A DNA stretch of 46,157 nt from Saprospiraceae bacterium (GCA_017987975.1 JAGNSQ010000009.1:1-46157); one strand, 5' to 3'; shown: positions 35,160 through 44,684, numbered from the stretch's first letter. Numbers and translations: made by a program. Notes: generated from the sequence alone by a model not told the origin.

Positions 35160-36350
35160 TTACCCGATGACCTTGTCGAGTACCTGTCTAATGATTGTAC
35201 AGCCTTCTCTGATATGGTCAGGTTCTGCAATTAGGGGTGGGGCAATACGAAAACTGTCGGTATTAAAAAGGAAATAATCTACCATTACTCCTGCCTCCAG
35301 TAGGCCCGATACCACAGGTCCCAGCTTGTAAGCATTGTTTAAAGCAACGGCCATCAATAACCCGGCAGACCTAACTTCTTTGATTGCAGGATGAATAAGT
35401 TCTTTTTTGAAGAGTTCCACTTTATTTTCAACAGCATCCATGATGTCACTTTCTGTCATAAAATGTAATACTGCAACGGATGCAGCCAAACTCATAGGGT
35501 GTCCTCCAAAAGTGGTGATGTGTCCAAGTGTAGGGCGTTCACTGAAACAATGCATTAATTGTTTACTGCCTGCCACAGCACCAACGGGCATGCCTCCTCC
35601 CATCGCTTTTGCCATTATGAGCAAATCAGGAAAGACATGATATTTTTGATGAGCAAACAATTTACCTGTCCTGCCAAACCCGGTCTGTATTTCATCAAAA
35701 GCCAGCAGACATCCATGGATATTGCACCTTTCTCTGACTGCTTCTAACCAGGCCGCATCAGGAAGTATTACACCAGCCTCTGCCTGAACAACCTCCATGA
35801 TTAAAATGCCAATAGTGGAATCAATTTTATCGAGGTCTTCCCAATGATTGAATCCAATATGGTCAATTCCGGGCACTCCTGGCATCAGGGCTGAGGTGTA
35901 AATTATATCACTCCGCAAACTTTCAGCACCTAAGGTAGAGCCGTGGTAGGCATTTTTACACGATAAGGCTTTGTATCGACCTGTTATTTTTCTGCCCGCC
36001 TTGAGGGCTACTTCCACTGCTTCAGAGCCACTGTTGGTATAATAGAGGGTCCCAAAGTTCGGGCCAAGACACTCCTCCAGTTTTATGGCAAATTGAAGTT
36101 GCGGAGCTTGAATGTGTTCTCCATAAACGGTGGTATGAAGGTACTTGGCCATTTGTTCTTCGAGAGCCTTCATTACAAAAGGATGCCGGTGGCCAAGAGA
36201 GCTGACTGAAAAACCGGAATCAAAGTCTAAATACCTTTTACCGTTTTTGTCATACAAATACATGCCTTCAGCTTTCTCAACCTCAATCACCATGGGCCAG
36301 GGACTGGTTTGAGCAACATGTTGCAAAAAGAGAGATCTTTGACTTGGCAT
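35160..36350 (-). CDS. Class III (PLP) aminotransferase
   Basis: 396 residues from the ATG at 36350. A longer frame to 36422 exists, but a perfect -7 box (36365-36372) lies within it, so the shorter start is preferred. Fold type I motifs are visible: YYTNSGSEAVEVALKAGR (phosphate site), FDEIQTGFGRTG with Asp219 and the PLP lysine K248 in MAKAMGGGM. Members include ornithine, acetylornithine, 4-aminobutyrate and related aminotransferases; the specific substrate cannot be decided. It is divergent from the DUF1080 gene and shares the intergenic region. Confidence 0.9.
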   Translation of the reverse strand: MPSQRSLFLQHVAQTSPWPMVIEVEKAEGMYLYDKNGKRYLDFDSGFSVSSLGHRHPFVMKALEEQMAKYLHTTVYGEHIQAPQLQFAIKLEECLGPNFGTLYYTNSGSEAVEVALKAGRKITGRYKALSCKNAYHGSTLGAESLRSDIIYTSALMPGVPGIDHIGFNHWEDLDKIDSTIGILIMEVVQAEAGVILPDAAWLEAVRERCNIHGCLLAFDEIQTGFGRTGKLFAHQKYHVFPDLLIMAKAMGGGMPVGAVAGSKQLMHCFSERPTLGHITTFGGHPMSLAASVAVLHFMTESDIMDAVENKVELFKKELIHPAIKEVRSAGLLMAVALNNAYKLGPVVSGLLEAGVMVDYFLFNTDSFRIAPPLIAEPDHIREGCTIIRQVLDKVIG

Positions 36351-36364
36351 GGCCTTATTTTTCA

Positions 36365-36372
36365 CAAAAATA
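36365..36372 (-). promoter_or_regulatory. -7 box of the aminotransferase gene
   Basis: Reads TATTTTTG on the minus strand, a perfect match 14 bases before the ATG at 36350. No clear -33 element. Confidence 0.5.
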
Positions 36373-36424
36373 AGCTGGCAATTATCCGCGAGCACTATTT
36401 TTAAAGAAAATCTGTAAATCAATT

Positions 36425-36454
36425 TTTGTGGTCATCATTATTTGTCCATATTTG
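36425..36454 (+). promoter_or_regulatory. Promoter of the DUF1080/cytochrome operon
   Basis: TTTG (36425-36428), an 18-base spacer and CATATTTG (36447-36454). The expected transcript start is near 36460, 13 bases before the ATG at 36473. It overlaps the GTG at 36428, so the earlier start for the coding frame is not real. Confidence 0.7.
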
Positions 36455-36472
36455 CACTCGTCAATTCAAATC

Positions 36473-38314
36473 ATGAAAAAAAACATCCTCATTTGCCAGT
36501 TATTTTTGCTGGTTTTGGCATTTGTACCAAAGATTAATGCTCAACAATTGACCGATTGGCTTCTAAATGATCTTTCTTCTTTCAGAGCACAATCAGGCAA
36601 TTGGAAAACAGCTTCCTCTGTGTACAGCGCATTTTCCAGAGACCATTCACAACACAAAATCGAATACACTGCCGGTTCAGGTATTCTGGTCAATGACAAT
36701 GATAAGGACCACAACAGCCCGCTCTTATCTGTTATGGAGCACCAGGACATAGACATCGAATTTGAATTTTTGGTTCCTGCAGGAAGCAATAGTGGCATTT
36801 ATTTGCAGGGTCGCTATGAAGTACAAATTTATGATAGTTGGGGAAAAAAAACTGCCGATTTCACTGATTTAGGGGGTATTTACAGAAACTGGGAATCAGA
36901 TCCTAAGACTGCTTATGCAGGAAAAGCGCCTCTTATGAATGCGGCAAGGCCATCAGGCATCTGGCAAAAAATGTTCATTTCATTCAAAGGTCCCAGATTT
37001 GATGCGGCAGGTAAAAAAATAAGTAATGCTACTTTTAAAAAAGTATTGATCAATGGTCAGCTGGTGCACGACAACGTTGAAGTACCACAACCTACCGGAG
37101 GACCGATTGTAAACAATGAAGTAGCAAAGGGGCCTTTGATGATTCAGGGAGATCATGGCCCAGTTGCATTTAGAAACATCAGATACCGAACCTTTGAAGA
37201 CAAGGTGGTGTCCGTTGAAAATGTCACTTACAAATATTGGAAAGGACCATATGAATACGATGATGATTTTAAGATGAAAAAGGAAGACAAAGCAGGAATT
37301 TCGCCGGAAGGAATTACCTGGGATGTTTCACCCGTAAAAGATTTTTTTGCACTTCAGCTATCCGGTGATCTCAACATTCCATTGGATGATACCTATTACA
37401 TTAGCACAATTTATAATGGGAATCTGGCCATTTTCATTGATGGACAGTTGGTGAAAAAAATTTCACGGGCCTGGGATTGGGATCGGCCCGCTAAATCTGT
37501 AATTGACCTGAAAGCGGGAAAACATAAAATGGATGTCTATTTTTGTCGCGCTGATGCCTGGCTTCCTCCGGCAATAGGCATCTTTTTTGAATCTAATAAA
37601 ATTGCCAATCACGGCATCCACGCCAGGTCCTCACTGCAACCAAGAGAAAGTAATTTTCCAATCCTGGTTAACCCAACGGACAAACCCAAAATATTAAGGG
37701 CATTTTTAGATTATAATGGCAAAAGGAATGAGAGGCTGACCCACACTGTTGGAGTAGGAGATCCTACAGGCATGCACTATGTTTACAATAACGGAAACGG
37801 CACGCTTGCATGCATTTGGCGGGGTGCGTTTGTGGATGCTACACCTATGTGGCATGATAGGGGCGATGGATCATTCAGACCAATGGGTGATGTTGTTTAC
37901 CTCAACAACAAGCCTCAACTGGACATTGTTTCTGATCCTTCAACTAAACACATTGATTCGTATCAGGAAGGAAGTTTTAAGTCCAGGGGATATACCATCA
38001 ACAAAGGAACAAATCTACCTGTTTTCCATTTCGATTGGTCAGGCATGAAGGTCCATGATCTTACCTACTCCGATGCCAAAGAGCAATGTCTGGTAAGAGA
38101 AATTACAATTGAAAATCCATCTTCGGGCGCCAGATACAGAATTGCCAATGGCAAAAATATCCAAATGACAGGTGATGGGCTTTATCTTGTTGATGGTCGA
38201 TATTTTATTGAATTAACAGAACCGGAGAAAGCAATTCTCAGGCCCGGTGATACCGAAGCTGATCTGTTTGTCAAAGTTGACAATCAACCTATTCGTTACA
38301 AAATTATCTGGTAA
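36473..38314 (+). CDS. Secreted DUF1080 (3-keto-disaccharide hydrolase type) protein
   Basis: 613 residues from the ATG at 36473. A signal peptide (MKKNILICQLFLLVLAFVP, cleavage near NAQ) leads into a DUF1080 domain (about 25-240), which is a concanavalin-like jelly roll (GIYLQGRYEVQIYDSWG, GPLMIQGDHGPVAFRNI are its typical segments). A PA14-like beta region (about 260-370) and a further unknown beta domain (about 380-613) follow. DUF1080 is now linked to cleavage of 3-keto-glycosides after oxidation of a sugar. The next gene, 8 bases on, encodes a dehydrogenase-like propeller with a heme, a plausible oxidant partner. Confidence 0.85.
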   Translation: MKKNILICQLFLLVLAFVPKINAQQLTDWLLNDLSSFRAQSGNWKTASSVYSAFSRDHSQHKIEYTAGSGILVNDNDKDHNSPLLSVMEHQDIDIEFEFLVPAGSNSGIYLQGRYEVQIYDSWGKKTADFTDLGGIYRNWESDPKTAYAGKAPLMNAARPSGIWQKMFISFKGPRFDAAGKKISNATFKKVLINGQLVHDNVEVPQPTGGPIVNNEVAKGPLMIQGDHGPVAFRNIRYRTFEDKVVSVENVTYKYWKGPYEYDDDFKMKKEDKAGISPEGITWDVSPVKDFFALQLSGDLNIPLDDTYYISTIYNGNLAIFIDGQLVKKISRAWDWDRPAKSVIDLKAGKHKMDVYFCRADAWLPPAIGIFFESNKIANHGIHARSSLQPRESNFPILVNPTDKPKILRAFLDYNGKRNERLTHTVGVGDPTGMHYVYNNGNGTLACIWRGAFVDATPMWHDRGDGSFRPMGDVVYLNNKPQLDIVSDPSTKHIDSYQEGSFKSRGYTINKGTNLPVFHFDWSGMKVHDLTYSDAKEQCLVREITIENPSSGARYRIANGKNIQMTGDGLYLVDGRYFIELTEPEKAILRPGDTEADLFVKVDNQPIRYKIIW

Positions 38315-38322
38315 TCTGTCAA

Positions 38323-40281
38323 ATGAAAGTGATGAAATTTAGAATTAATATAATATTCGCGATTGTTTTATGTTTTGCTTTGTCAAATGAGGTGGTGGCG
38401 CAGGATGACCCAAATGCACCAGCCGTTGACAAAGCAGCGCTAAGGGTACAGGCTGAAGAAGATTATTATGCCATACGAACCATACCTGTGCCGGAAGATG
38501 TGCTGGTTGAGGGTGGGGGAGTAGCTGTTTTGCCCGACGGCACGGTAGCTGTAGCTACCAGAAGGGGAGATGTTTGGGTTATTGACAATATTCAGGGTGC
38601 TGAAGGCCGAGCTCCTCATTACCGTTTGTTTGCATCTGGCTTGCATGAACCACTTGGCTGTGTTTACAAAGACGGTTCAATTTATGCTGCCCAGCGAGGT
38701 GAGTTAACCAGGCTTCAGGATACAGATGGAGACGGCTATTGCGATGTCTATGAAACTGTTTATGCATGGCCATTGAGCGGACATTATCATGAATACAGCT
38801 TTGGACCTGTTTTAGGTGATGATGGTAGTTTTTATGTAACGGCAAATGTTGCCTTTGGCGATGAAGAATGGTGGCGAGGAGAAAGTCGTGTACCCATGCG
38901 TGGCTGGACTATGAAAATCAGTCCGGATGGCAAAATGGAGCCTTGGGCATCTGGCATGAGATCTCCTTGTGGACTAGGCATGGTTAACGGTGATTTATTT
39001 TATGATGATAACCAAGGTGACTGGATCGGATCAGGCGCTGTATGGCATGTTAAAAAAGGAGCATTTACAGGCCATCCAGCAGGATTGAAATGGACTTCTC
39101 AATTGCCGGATTCACCCATCAGTTTCGGTGTTGATTCATTGTATGCCAAAGTAGACCCAAGACAGGTCAAAAACAAATACGGAAAATACATTAAGCCTGA
39201 AAACATCGAGAAAGAAAAGCCACAGACTTTTTATGAACTTAAAAATAAATTTCCTGAGGTTCAGACTCCCGCGGTTTGGCTGCCTCATGGAATTTTGGGA
39301 GTGTCTAATTCAGAAATCAAAGAAGACAAAACCGGAGGTAAATTTGGCCCATTTGAAGGTCAGCTTTTTGTTGGTGACCAAGGGCAAAGCAAGGTCATGA
39401 GGGTCTTTCTGGAAAAAATCAACGGAGAATACCAGGGAGCTGCTTTTGATTTTAGAAACAATTTTCAATCGGGTGTTTTGAGAATGGATTTTGCCCATGA
39501 TGGCTCTTTGATCCTGGGTCAGACCAATAGAGGTTGGGGCTCAGCCGGTGAAAAAAATGAGGGCTTACAAAGACTGGAGTGGACAGGTAAAACGCCATTT
39601 GAGATGAAAAGTGTTAAAGCAACAACGGATGGCTTTGAAATTGAATTTACTAAACCTGCTAATATCAAAGATGTAAAGGATATTGGCAAAATAGATGCCC
39701 ATAGCTTTATTTACAAATACCATCCTGTCTATGGAAGCCCCCCAATAATGCGGGAAGCCTTAAAAATAGATGGAGTAAAATGGAGCGAGGATGGACTGAA
39801 GCTTCATCTCCTCGTTAGTAACAGGGTAAGGTACCACATCCATGAAATAACCCTGGTTGATCTCCGTGATAAAGAAGGTAAAGCACTTCTCCACCCAACA
39901 GTATATTATACTTTAAATCAAATTCCGGATGGAAAGAAAGCAGACCCAACTACCTATAAAAAATATGTAGTTAAACCGGCGGCAGCTCCTAAAAAGAAAG
40001 GAGGCAAATCAAAATCAATCTCGCTGAGCCTCGCAGAAGAAGTTAAGCCAATGCTCACTAAGTATACATGCGTAGCGTGTCACAATGCCCAAAAGAGACA
40101 AATTGGACCTTCTTTTAAAGATATTGCAGCCCGCAATTACAGCAATGATAAAATTTTAAAATTGATTTGGAAGCCGGAACCTGGCAACTGGCCAGGTTAT
40201 GCTACGGAAATGGCCCCAATGACAATGGTGCCAAAAGAAGATGGTCTGAAGATTGCTGCATGGATCAATTCATTGAAATAA
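38323..40281 (+). CDS. Secreted beta-propeller protein with c-type cytochrome domain
   Basis: 652 residues. A signal peptide ends near residue 26. Residues about 45-430 form a six-blade-like propeller related to PQQ-type sugar dehydrogenases (VAVLPDGTVAVATRRGDVWVID, ASGMRSPCGLGMVNGDLF, and a calcium-type DTDGDGYCD). A linker region follows (about 440-560). The C-terminal cytochrome c domain has the heme motif C583-V-A-C586-H587 and a methionine-rich segment MAPMTM as likely axial ligand. It may oxidise a sugar and pass electrons to the heme. It is the second gene of a two-gene operon with DUF1080. ATG at 38332 is an alternative start. Confidence 0.85.
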   Translation: MKVMKFRINIIFAIVLCFALSNEVVAQDDPNAPAVDKAALRVQAEEDYYAIRTIPVPEDVLVEGGGVAVLPDGTVAVATRRGDVWVIDNIQGAEGRAPHYRLFASGLHEPLGCVYKDGSIYAAQRGELTRLQDTDGDGYCDVYETVYAWPLSGHYHEYSFGPVLGDDGSFYVTANVAFGDEEWWRGESRVPMRGWTMKISPDGKMEPWASGMRSPCGLGMVNGDLFYDDNQGDWIGSGAVWHVKKGAFTGHPAGLKWTSQLPDSPISFGVDSLYAKVDPRQVKNKYGKYIKPENIEKEKPQTFYELKNKFPEVQTPAVWLPHGILGVSNSEIKEDKTGGKFGPFEGQLFVGDQGQSKVMRVFLEKINGEYQGAAFDFRNNFQSGVLRMDFAHDGSLILGQTNRGWGSAGEKNEGLQRLEWTGKTPFEMKSVKATTDGFEIEFTKPANIKDVKDIGKIDAHSFIYKYHPVYGSPPIMREALKIDGVKWSEDGLKLHLLVSNRVRYHIHEITLVDLRDKEGKALLHPTVYYTLNQIPDGKKADPTTYKKYVVKPAAAPKKKGGKSKSISLSLAEEVKPMLTKYTCVACHNAQKRQIGPSFKDIAARNYSNDKILKLIWKPEPGNWPGYATEMAPMTMVPKEDGLKIAAWINSLK

Positions 40282-40286
40282 GGCAA

Positions 40287-42377
40287 TTATTGACGAATAA
40301 TCGTTAGGTCTCCGGTTTTTATTTCAACAACATCATCAAGGTATCTCACATGTCCAATCCATGTGTAAACTCCTTGTTCAACGGGCCGGCCATTAAAAAA
40401 ACCATCCCAACCTGCTTTGAAGTCGAACGGATCTAGCTCTCTGCCTTTATAAACTTTATTGCCCCAACGGTCATAGATTTCTATTAATTCTATGCTTTGT
40501 ACTGCTTTTTTTCCGTATAGATTAAAAAAGTTATTAGGACCGCCTCCCCCATTTGCCAGCAATATATTTGGGCTGTAAAATGTCCTGTCAATGGTCACTC
40601 TGATGGTAAGGCTGTCTGAAACAAGGCACCCTTCTTCAGTTAACACACTCAATACATAAGTTGTGGTTCCGGGCGGTAGCACATAACTATCTGGATCATT
40701 GATATCTCTGATTCCTCTGGGTGGTGCCCACCACAAACTATCTCCCGCCAAGGAAGGAAAATAAGATCCATCCATCCGGGTAGAATCTCCCAGTTCTATC
40801 TCCTGGTCTGGTCCTGCATCAACTGTAACAGGATCGGGTTGGCCAACAAGCACAAGAATAGAATCGGTGCATCCTTTTATGTCAACAATAGCTACCTCGT
40901 AAGTTCCTGCCGACAAATTTTTAAAATTCACGCGAGGCGAAAAATTACCATCTTCAATTTTATAAAAATATTCCGGGCTTCCTCCGGTTGCAGAAATGCT
41001 AATACTACCATCGTCGCCTTCAAAACAACTTGGTATTTCTACCTGTGGAGTCAATGTAAATGGCTCCAAATCATCACAACAGGGTTCGGCGTACAATGAC
41101 TTAACCTTGGTTACCTTACATCCTTTGTCACTGGTTACTGTAAGGCTAATAAACTTATCTCCAAATGAACTATAATTTATGCTATGCGGGCCTTTGCCGC
41201 TGGCTTGATCAGGTATGGCACGCAATCCAAAATTCCATTCATAGTCAACAATACTGCCATTGGAAAAAACAGAAATGTCGGTCGCTGTAAAATCCTGATC
41301 GCACCTCAATCCGGTTAATGGACTGATGGTAAAATCGGGTTCTGGACCCAAAAATTCACCGGTTCCTCCCCATTGGATTCTGAAGCCAATACCAGTATTA
41401 TCAAAATTGTTGATCAACAATCCATAACTCTTACCGGCTTCCATATCGATAAATCTAACGTATCTGTCTTCGCCTGGTTCACAATTAAAATCTTCTGTAA
41501 TGTCCTGTGAAGTGAGATTAAGCCCCGTTGGGCCATCGCAAGAAGTTGCATTACATCTCAACACCCGTTTATTCTGACAATCATCAATGCCGCCAGGGAG
41601 TTCGTATAATGCAAAATCTATGTCATCGCCATTTTTCAATGGGGTGATGTCAAATGTTAAGGTGCCGTTATTGGCAGCTGTCCACCTTAACCAGGTCGAT
41701 TGGTCTTCACTTTGACTTCCGGGATTGGGTTCCAGACATGTCCCTCTGCCTTCATTTGTCAATTGTCCGCTACCTGTAAGAGATTGTACCACAAAGGCAC
41801 TTTTATCACACAGTATGGCTCCGGTCCGACAATCTTGACCTGGCGTCACAGGAGGGTTAAAGTTAGTGACACAAAGCTGAAAAGTGCCGGCAATATTACC
41901 CCTGCCACTAACTCTGATAAAATAGGTAGCTCCAATAACAAGTCCGTTTTCGATCAATGACACTCCACCGCTATTGCCGGCATCTGTCTGGCACTCCAAT
42001 TCCTGAATGGTGCCCCCACAATTGCCAAAATACAGACTTGCTTGAGGACTGCGTAAAGTAGATCCAATGTTGCGCCCATTGATGACAATATTTACACCGG
42101 TTGCCCTCGCAACAAACTCAAACCAAACATCGTTGGAAACCTGATCCCAGCATCCAGATGGGCCATAGCCCGAATCTGTAGCCGAAGCTGTGGTAAATTC
42201 GGTTCTTCCGGAACAATAAGCTGTGGGATCTGTGATTGAAAAAGCTTGCTCACAATCATCATTGATGGGCTGAGCCTGCATTACATTTATACTCATAAAT
42301 ATCAGGATCAACCCAAAAATTAATTGCTGGAATTGCTTTTTTATCGGAGCTTTGATATTTGCATATATTAATTTCAT
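40287..42377 (-). CDS. T9SS type B sorted surface protein with PKD domain
   Basis: 696 residues. A long N-terminal signal region (cleavage near MQAQ, residue 36) precedes an N-terminal beta domain pair (about 40-170 and 180-335) with several cysteines (DCRTGAILCDKSAF, CNATSCDG), a PKD-like domain (about 345-430, DFTISPLTGLRCDQDF), a SprB-like repeat (about 440-515, PQVEIPSCFEGDDGSISISATGG), and a C-terminal CHU_C domain (about 605-696) with IEIYDRWGNKVYKG and GWDGFFNGRPVEQGVYTW. CHU_C marks export by the type IX secretion system. The ATG overlaps the batD stop (ATGA), so it is translationally coupled to the Bat operon. Unknown ligand. Confidence 0.88.
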   Translation of the reverse strand: MKLIYANIKAPIKKQFQQLIFGLILIFMSINVMQAQPINDDCEQAFSITDPTAYCSGRTEFTTASATDSGYGPSGCWDQVSNDVWFEFVARATGVNIVINGRNIGSTLRSPQASLYFGNCGGTIQELECQTDAGNSGGVSLIENGLVIGATYFIRVSGRGNIAGTFQLCVTNFNPPVTPGQDCRTGAILCDKSAFVVQSLTGSGQLTNEGRGTCLEPNPGSQSEDQSTWLRWTAANNGTLTFDITPLKNGDDIDFALYELPGGIDDCQNKRVLRCNATSCDGPTGLNLTSQDITEDFNCEPGEDRYVRFIDMEAGKSYGLLINNFDNTGIGFRIQWGGTGEFLGPEPDFTISPLTGLRCDQDFTATDISVFSNGSIVDYEWNFGLRAIPDQASGKGPHSINYSSFGDKFISLTVTSDKGCKVTKVKSLYAEPCCDDLEPFTLTPQVEIPSCFEGDDGSISISATGGSPEYFYKIEDGNFSPRVNFKNLSAGTYEVAIVDIKGCTDSILVLVGQPDPVTVDAGPDQEIELGDSTRMDGSYFPSLAGDSLWWAPPRGIRDINDPDSYVLPPGTTTYVLSVLTEEGCLVSDSLTIRVTIDRTFYSPNILLANGGGGPNNFFNLYGKKAVQSIELIEIYDRWGNKVYKGRELDPFDFKAGWDGFFNGRPVEQGVYTWIGHVRYLDDVVEIKTGDLTIIRQ

Positions 42378-44062
42378 TTTTGTTGGGTGTCTTTAGATGA
42401 TGAAGATAATATTTCTATAAATTGTTTTGTCTTTGCTAACAATTCATTTCCATCTTGGTTTAGGGCACCTCCGTAAAGTGCCTTTTCAATACAGGATCTC
42501 AAATATAAATACAGCGCACCAGTCTCATGTTCAATTATCACTCTATTTAGAAGATTCACTACTGTAATTTTATCCTGTTCTTCAATAGGTAAGCCTAATT
42601 TTTCGAAAATGGTTTCCTGCAAAAGGTTGGACATGCTGGTATAGAAAGCAGTTATCTCACCTTTTTCCCACATGGCATTTAATGAAGTAAGACGTTCAGA
42701 AAGTAGCTGAGGTTTGGCAATTGGATGTTCTGTTGTTTCCATTAATTCATCCAATGATTCAGCAGACTGTTTTAGAACATCTTTTTTTCTAAGGTAAAAC
42801 CAGGTCAGAAAACTAAAGCTAATGGTACCCAGACCGATGAGATAATAGGGCAGCGCCGATGTCTCTTTTTTTTGGTCTTTGGCTTTAATCATTGTTTGGT
42901 TGGCCTTTGTAACCTCAACATCCAGCGAAGGGAAATCTATTGTTTTATAGGTAGCTGTTTCCGGATCAAAATATTGAAAATCAACCTTTATTTCAAATTG
43001 TCCCGGTTCTTTGGCGGTAACAGGAACTTCCCAAATGTGACTGTGTTTGAGTTGGCGATCATGGGTAAATTGTTCTTCCTTTAAAAGCTTTGCAGGAAAA
43101 GCTTCTAGTTGTGTTGGAAGCGTAAGTCTTGGTGGACTCATGGTAGAAGGATCGCCATTGCCGCTCAATTCAACTCTCACAAGAATGGTCTGATTGGCAG
43201 CTACTTTTTTTTCTGTGAGGAAGGCAGATCCCTCATATTGCCCAACCACGCCATTAAAATGGGTAGGAATAGGGGCCGGTAATTCCTTTACTTCTATGTG
43301 TTTTTCCCCACTCGTTAATGTGAAAGAGCGGTATTTGCCAAAAGGATGAGACCAGGGATCGTCATTGGAAATCCTCTCTTTGAGCGGAAAATATGATTTA
43401 CCAATGCTCAAACGTCCTTGTTTTTTAGGGAAAAAAGCCAATGCGTCCGCCAATATTCCCTGGTAATTCAAATTTCCTTTTGCTAATCCCGGCAGGGATT
43501 CATTCCTGACATCCAGCTGAGTTACTGAAAAATCATTAAAGGGTGGGTGCTGAATGGCATCTTCAAAACCAAGATTCCCGTTGTAGTACAATTGATATTC
43601 TCCCACCAACTGCTGTCCTTTATAAATTGATTCTTTACTAATCTGTAAGTCGACAAAGGCAACTTCTCCATTCGGGGCATTGGCTTGTTTTTTGGATTTT
43701 TTAACCAAAATGGTTCCAGCTTTTGTGACATATTTCTTGGAGTTAACCTCAATAGAAGCGGATCCCAATAGGATAGTGCCTGAGCTTCGGGCAATTGCTT
43801 CAAAACCATAGGTGACGCTGCTTGTAGTCCTTCCGTTGATAACATAAAACTGGTCTGAAACCGATGGTCCCGATAAAATCTCTAGCCCATCAAAGGAAGG
43901 AAATTTTACGTTTTTGCCTTTGGCATTTTCCAAAACGAATTGGATTTCAAATAGACCATCCGCATATACCTCCTTTGGAACCTTGGTATACCACTTTATT
44001 TCCTGTGCCCACATAAATGCAGCTGTCAGAACCAGCAGCTTGGTTAATAGGGCCTTTTTCAT
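42374..44062 (-). CDS. batD: BatD (oxygen tolerance) protein
   Basis: 562 residues. A signal peptide ends near residue 19 (WAQ). Several beta domains of the BatD family follow (about 20-120, 130-260, 270-395), then one membrane helix (about 403-425, YYLIGLGTISFSFLTWFYL) and a cytoplasmic helical C-terminus of about 130 residues. The first domain is clearly related to the neighbouring short protein (shared GPSVSDQFYVINGRTTSS and GPNTSSSMYSINGNTTKT). BatD works with BatA-C in cell-envelope stress or aerotolerance; the mechanism is not settled. It is the third gene of the operon as read. Confidence 0.88.
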   Translation of the reverse strand: MKKALLTKLLVLTAAFMWAQEIKWYTKVPKEVYADGLFEIQFVLENAKGKNVKFPSFDGLEILSGPSVSDQFYVINGRTTSSVTYGFEAIARSSGTILLGSASIEVNSKKYVTKAGTILVKKSKKQANAPNGEVAFVDLQISKESIYKGQQLVGEYQLYYNGNLGFEDAIQHPPFNDFSVTQLDVRNESLPGLAKGNLNYQGILADALAFFPKKQGRLSIGKSYFPLKERISNDDPWSHPFGKYRSFTLTSGEKHIEVKELPAPIPTHFNGVVGQYEGSAFLTEKKVAANQTILVRVELSGNGDPSTMSPPRLTLPTQLEAFPAKLLKEEQFTHDRQLKHSHIWEVPVTAKEPGQFEIKVDFQYFDPETATYKTIDFPSLDVEVTKANQTMIKAKDQKKETSALPYYLIGLGTISFSFLTWFYLRKKDVLKQSAESLDELMETTEHPIAKPQLLSERLTSLNAMWEKGEITAFYTSMSNLLQETIFEKLGLPIEEQDKITVVNLLNRVIIEHETGALYLYLRSCIEKALYGGALNQDGNELLAKTKQFIEILSSSSKDTQQK

Positions 44063-44070
44063 GTCAATTA

Positions 44071-44580
44071 TTAAATGCGTTTAACCTTTCTTTTTGGCTT
44101 GGTAGGTGCTTCCTTTTCTACTGGTAACCCCTGGTCTGTTTCCATGGGCCACGAAAAAAACAATTGTTGCGAATTGCCTTTTGGCGCTTCTTCAATGATA
44201 CCCTCCGGATTGGGCATGACCTTAATTTTAAGGGCATCTGCAGTCATGTTTTTTTCTTCGTCTGTTCTATGGATAAGGTAGGCTTCTTCTATAAAACACT
44301 CTCCTTCTTTCAATGGCTTGATGAAATAGGTATAAGTAGTTGTTTTAGTGGTATTTCCATTGATGGAATACATAGATGAACTGGTATTGGGCCCCGAAAT
44401 CAAAGAAAAACTACTGAAAGAGGGGGCTTCAAAATTACCATCTACATTTTTTAGCACATAAGTAACTTTAATAATATTGCCCAATAAAACGCTATCCCGA
44501 TCCACTTCAACTGAAAAGCTGGAAACCTGGGCTGTCATAAAAACAGGCAGCAAAAAGAACAAGAACATTAGGTTTTTCAT
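44071..44580 (-). CDS. Short BatD-like protein (first domain only)
   Basis: 169 residues. A signal peptide (cleavage near MTAQ, residue 18) is followed by a single BatD-type beta domain (about 22-125) that aligns with the first domain of the following BatD: PSFSSFSLISGPNTSSSMYSINGNTTK against FPSFDGLEILSGPSVSDQFYVINGRTT. There is no membrane helix or helical tail, and the end is basic (KPKRKVKRI). It looks like a separate paralogue that arose by duplication of the head domain. It lies 8 bases upstream of batD. A perfect -7 box (44631-44638) may give it its own promoter. Confidence 0.8.
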   Translation of the reverse strand: MKNLMFLFFLLPVFMTAQVSSFSVEVDRDSVLLGNIIKVTYVLKNVDGNFEAPSFSSFSLISGPNTSSSMYSINGNTTKTTTYTYFIKPLKEGECFIEEAYLIHRTDEEKNMTADALKIKVMPNPEGIIEEAPKGNSQQLFFSWPMETDQGLPVEKEAPTKPKRKVKRI

Positions 44581-44630
44581 CTTCTACTATTTTAATGTTT
44601 TAGGAAATTGGCCTCCAGATTGGAAGCATA

Positions 44631-44638
44631 CAAAAATA
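44631..44638 (-). promoter_or_regulatory. -7 box before the short BatD-like gene
   Basis: Reads TATTTTTG on the minus strand, a perfect match, about 50 bases before the ATG at 44580. The palindrome at 44654-44670 covers the -33 position. Confidence 0.55.
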
Positions 44639-44653
44639 ACACTATGTTTCGCA

Positions 44654-44670
44654 TTTTCGTTTAACGAAAA
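44654..44670. promoter_or_regulatory. 8-1-8 palindrome over the -33 region of the batD promoter
   Basis: TTTTCGTTTAACGAAAA is a perfect inverted repeat (8-base arms, centre T). It lies 16 bases upstream of the -7 box, where -33 contacts would occur, and may be an operator. It could instead be the weak terminator of the batBC gene, whose stop is 15 bases away. Confidence 0.45.
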
Positions 44671-44684
44671 ATTTTAAAGTTTTG

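Noticed and set aside
36428-36472. GTG at 36428 as the start of the DUF1080 gene
   Set aside because: It overlaps the -33 element, and the ATG at 36473 gives a clean signal peptide.
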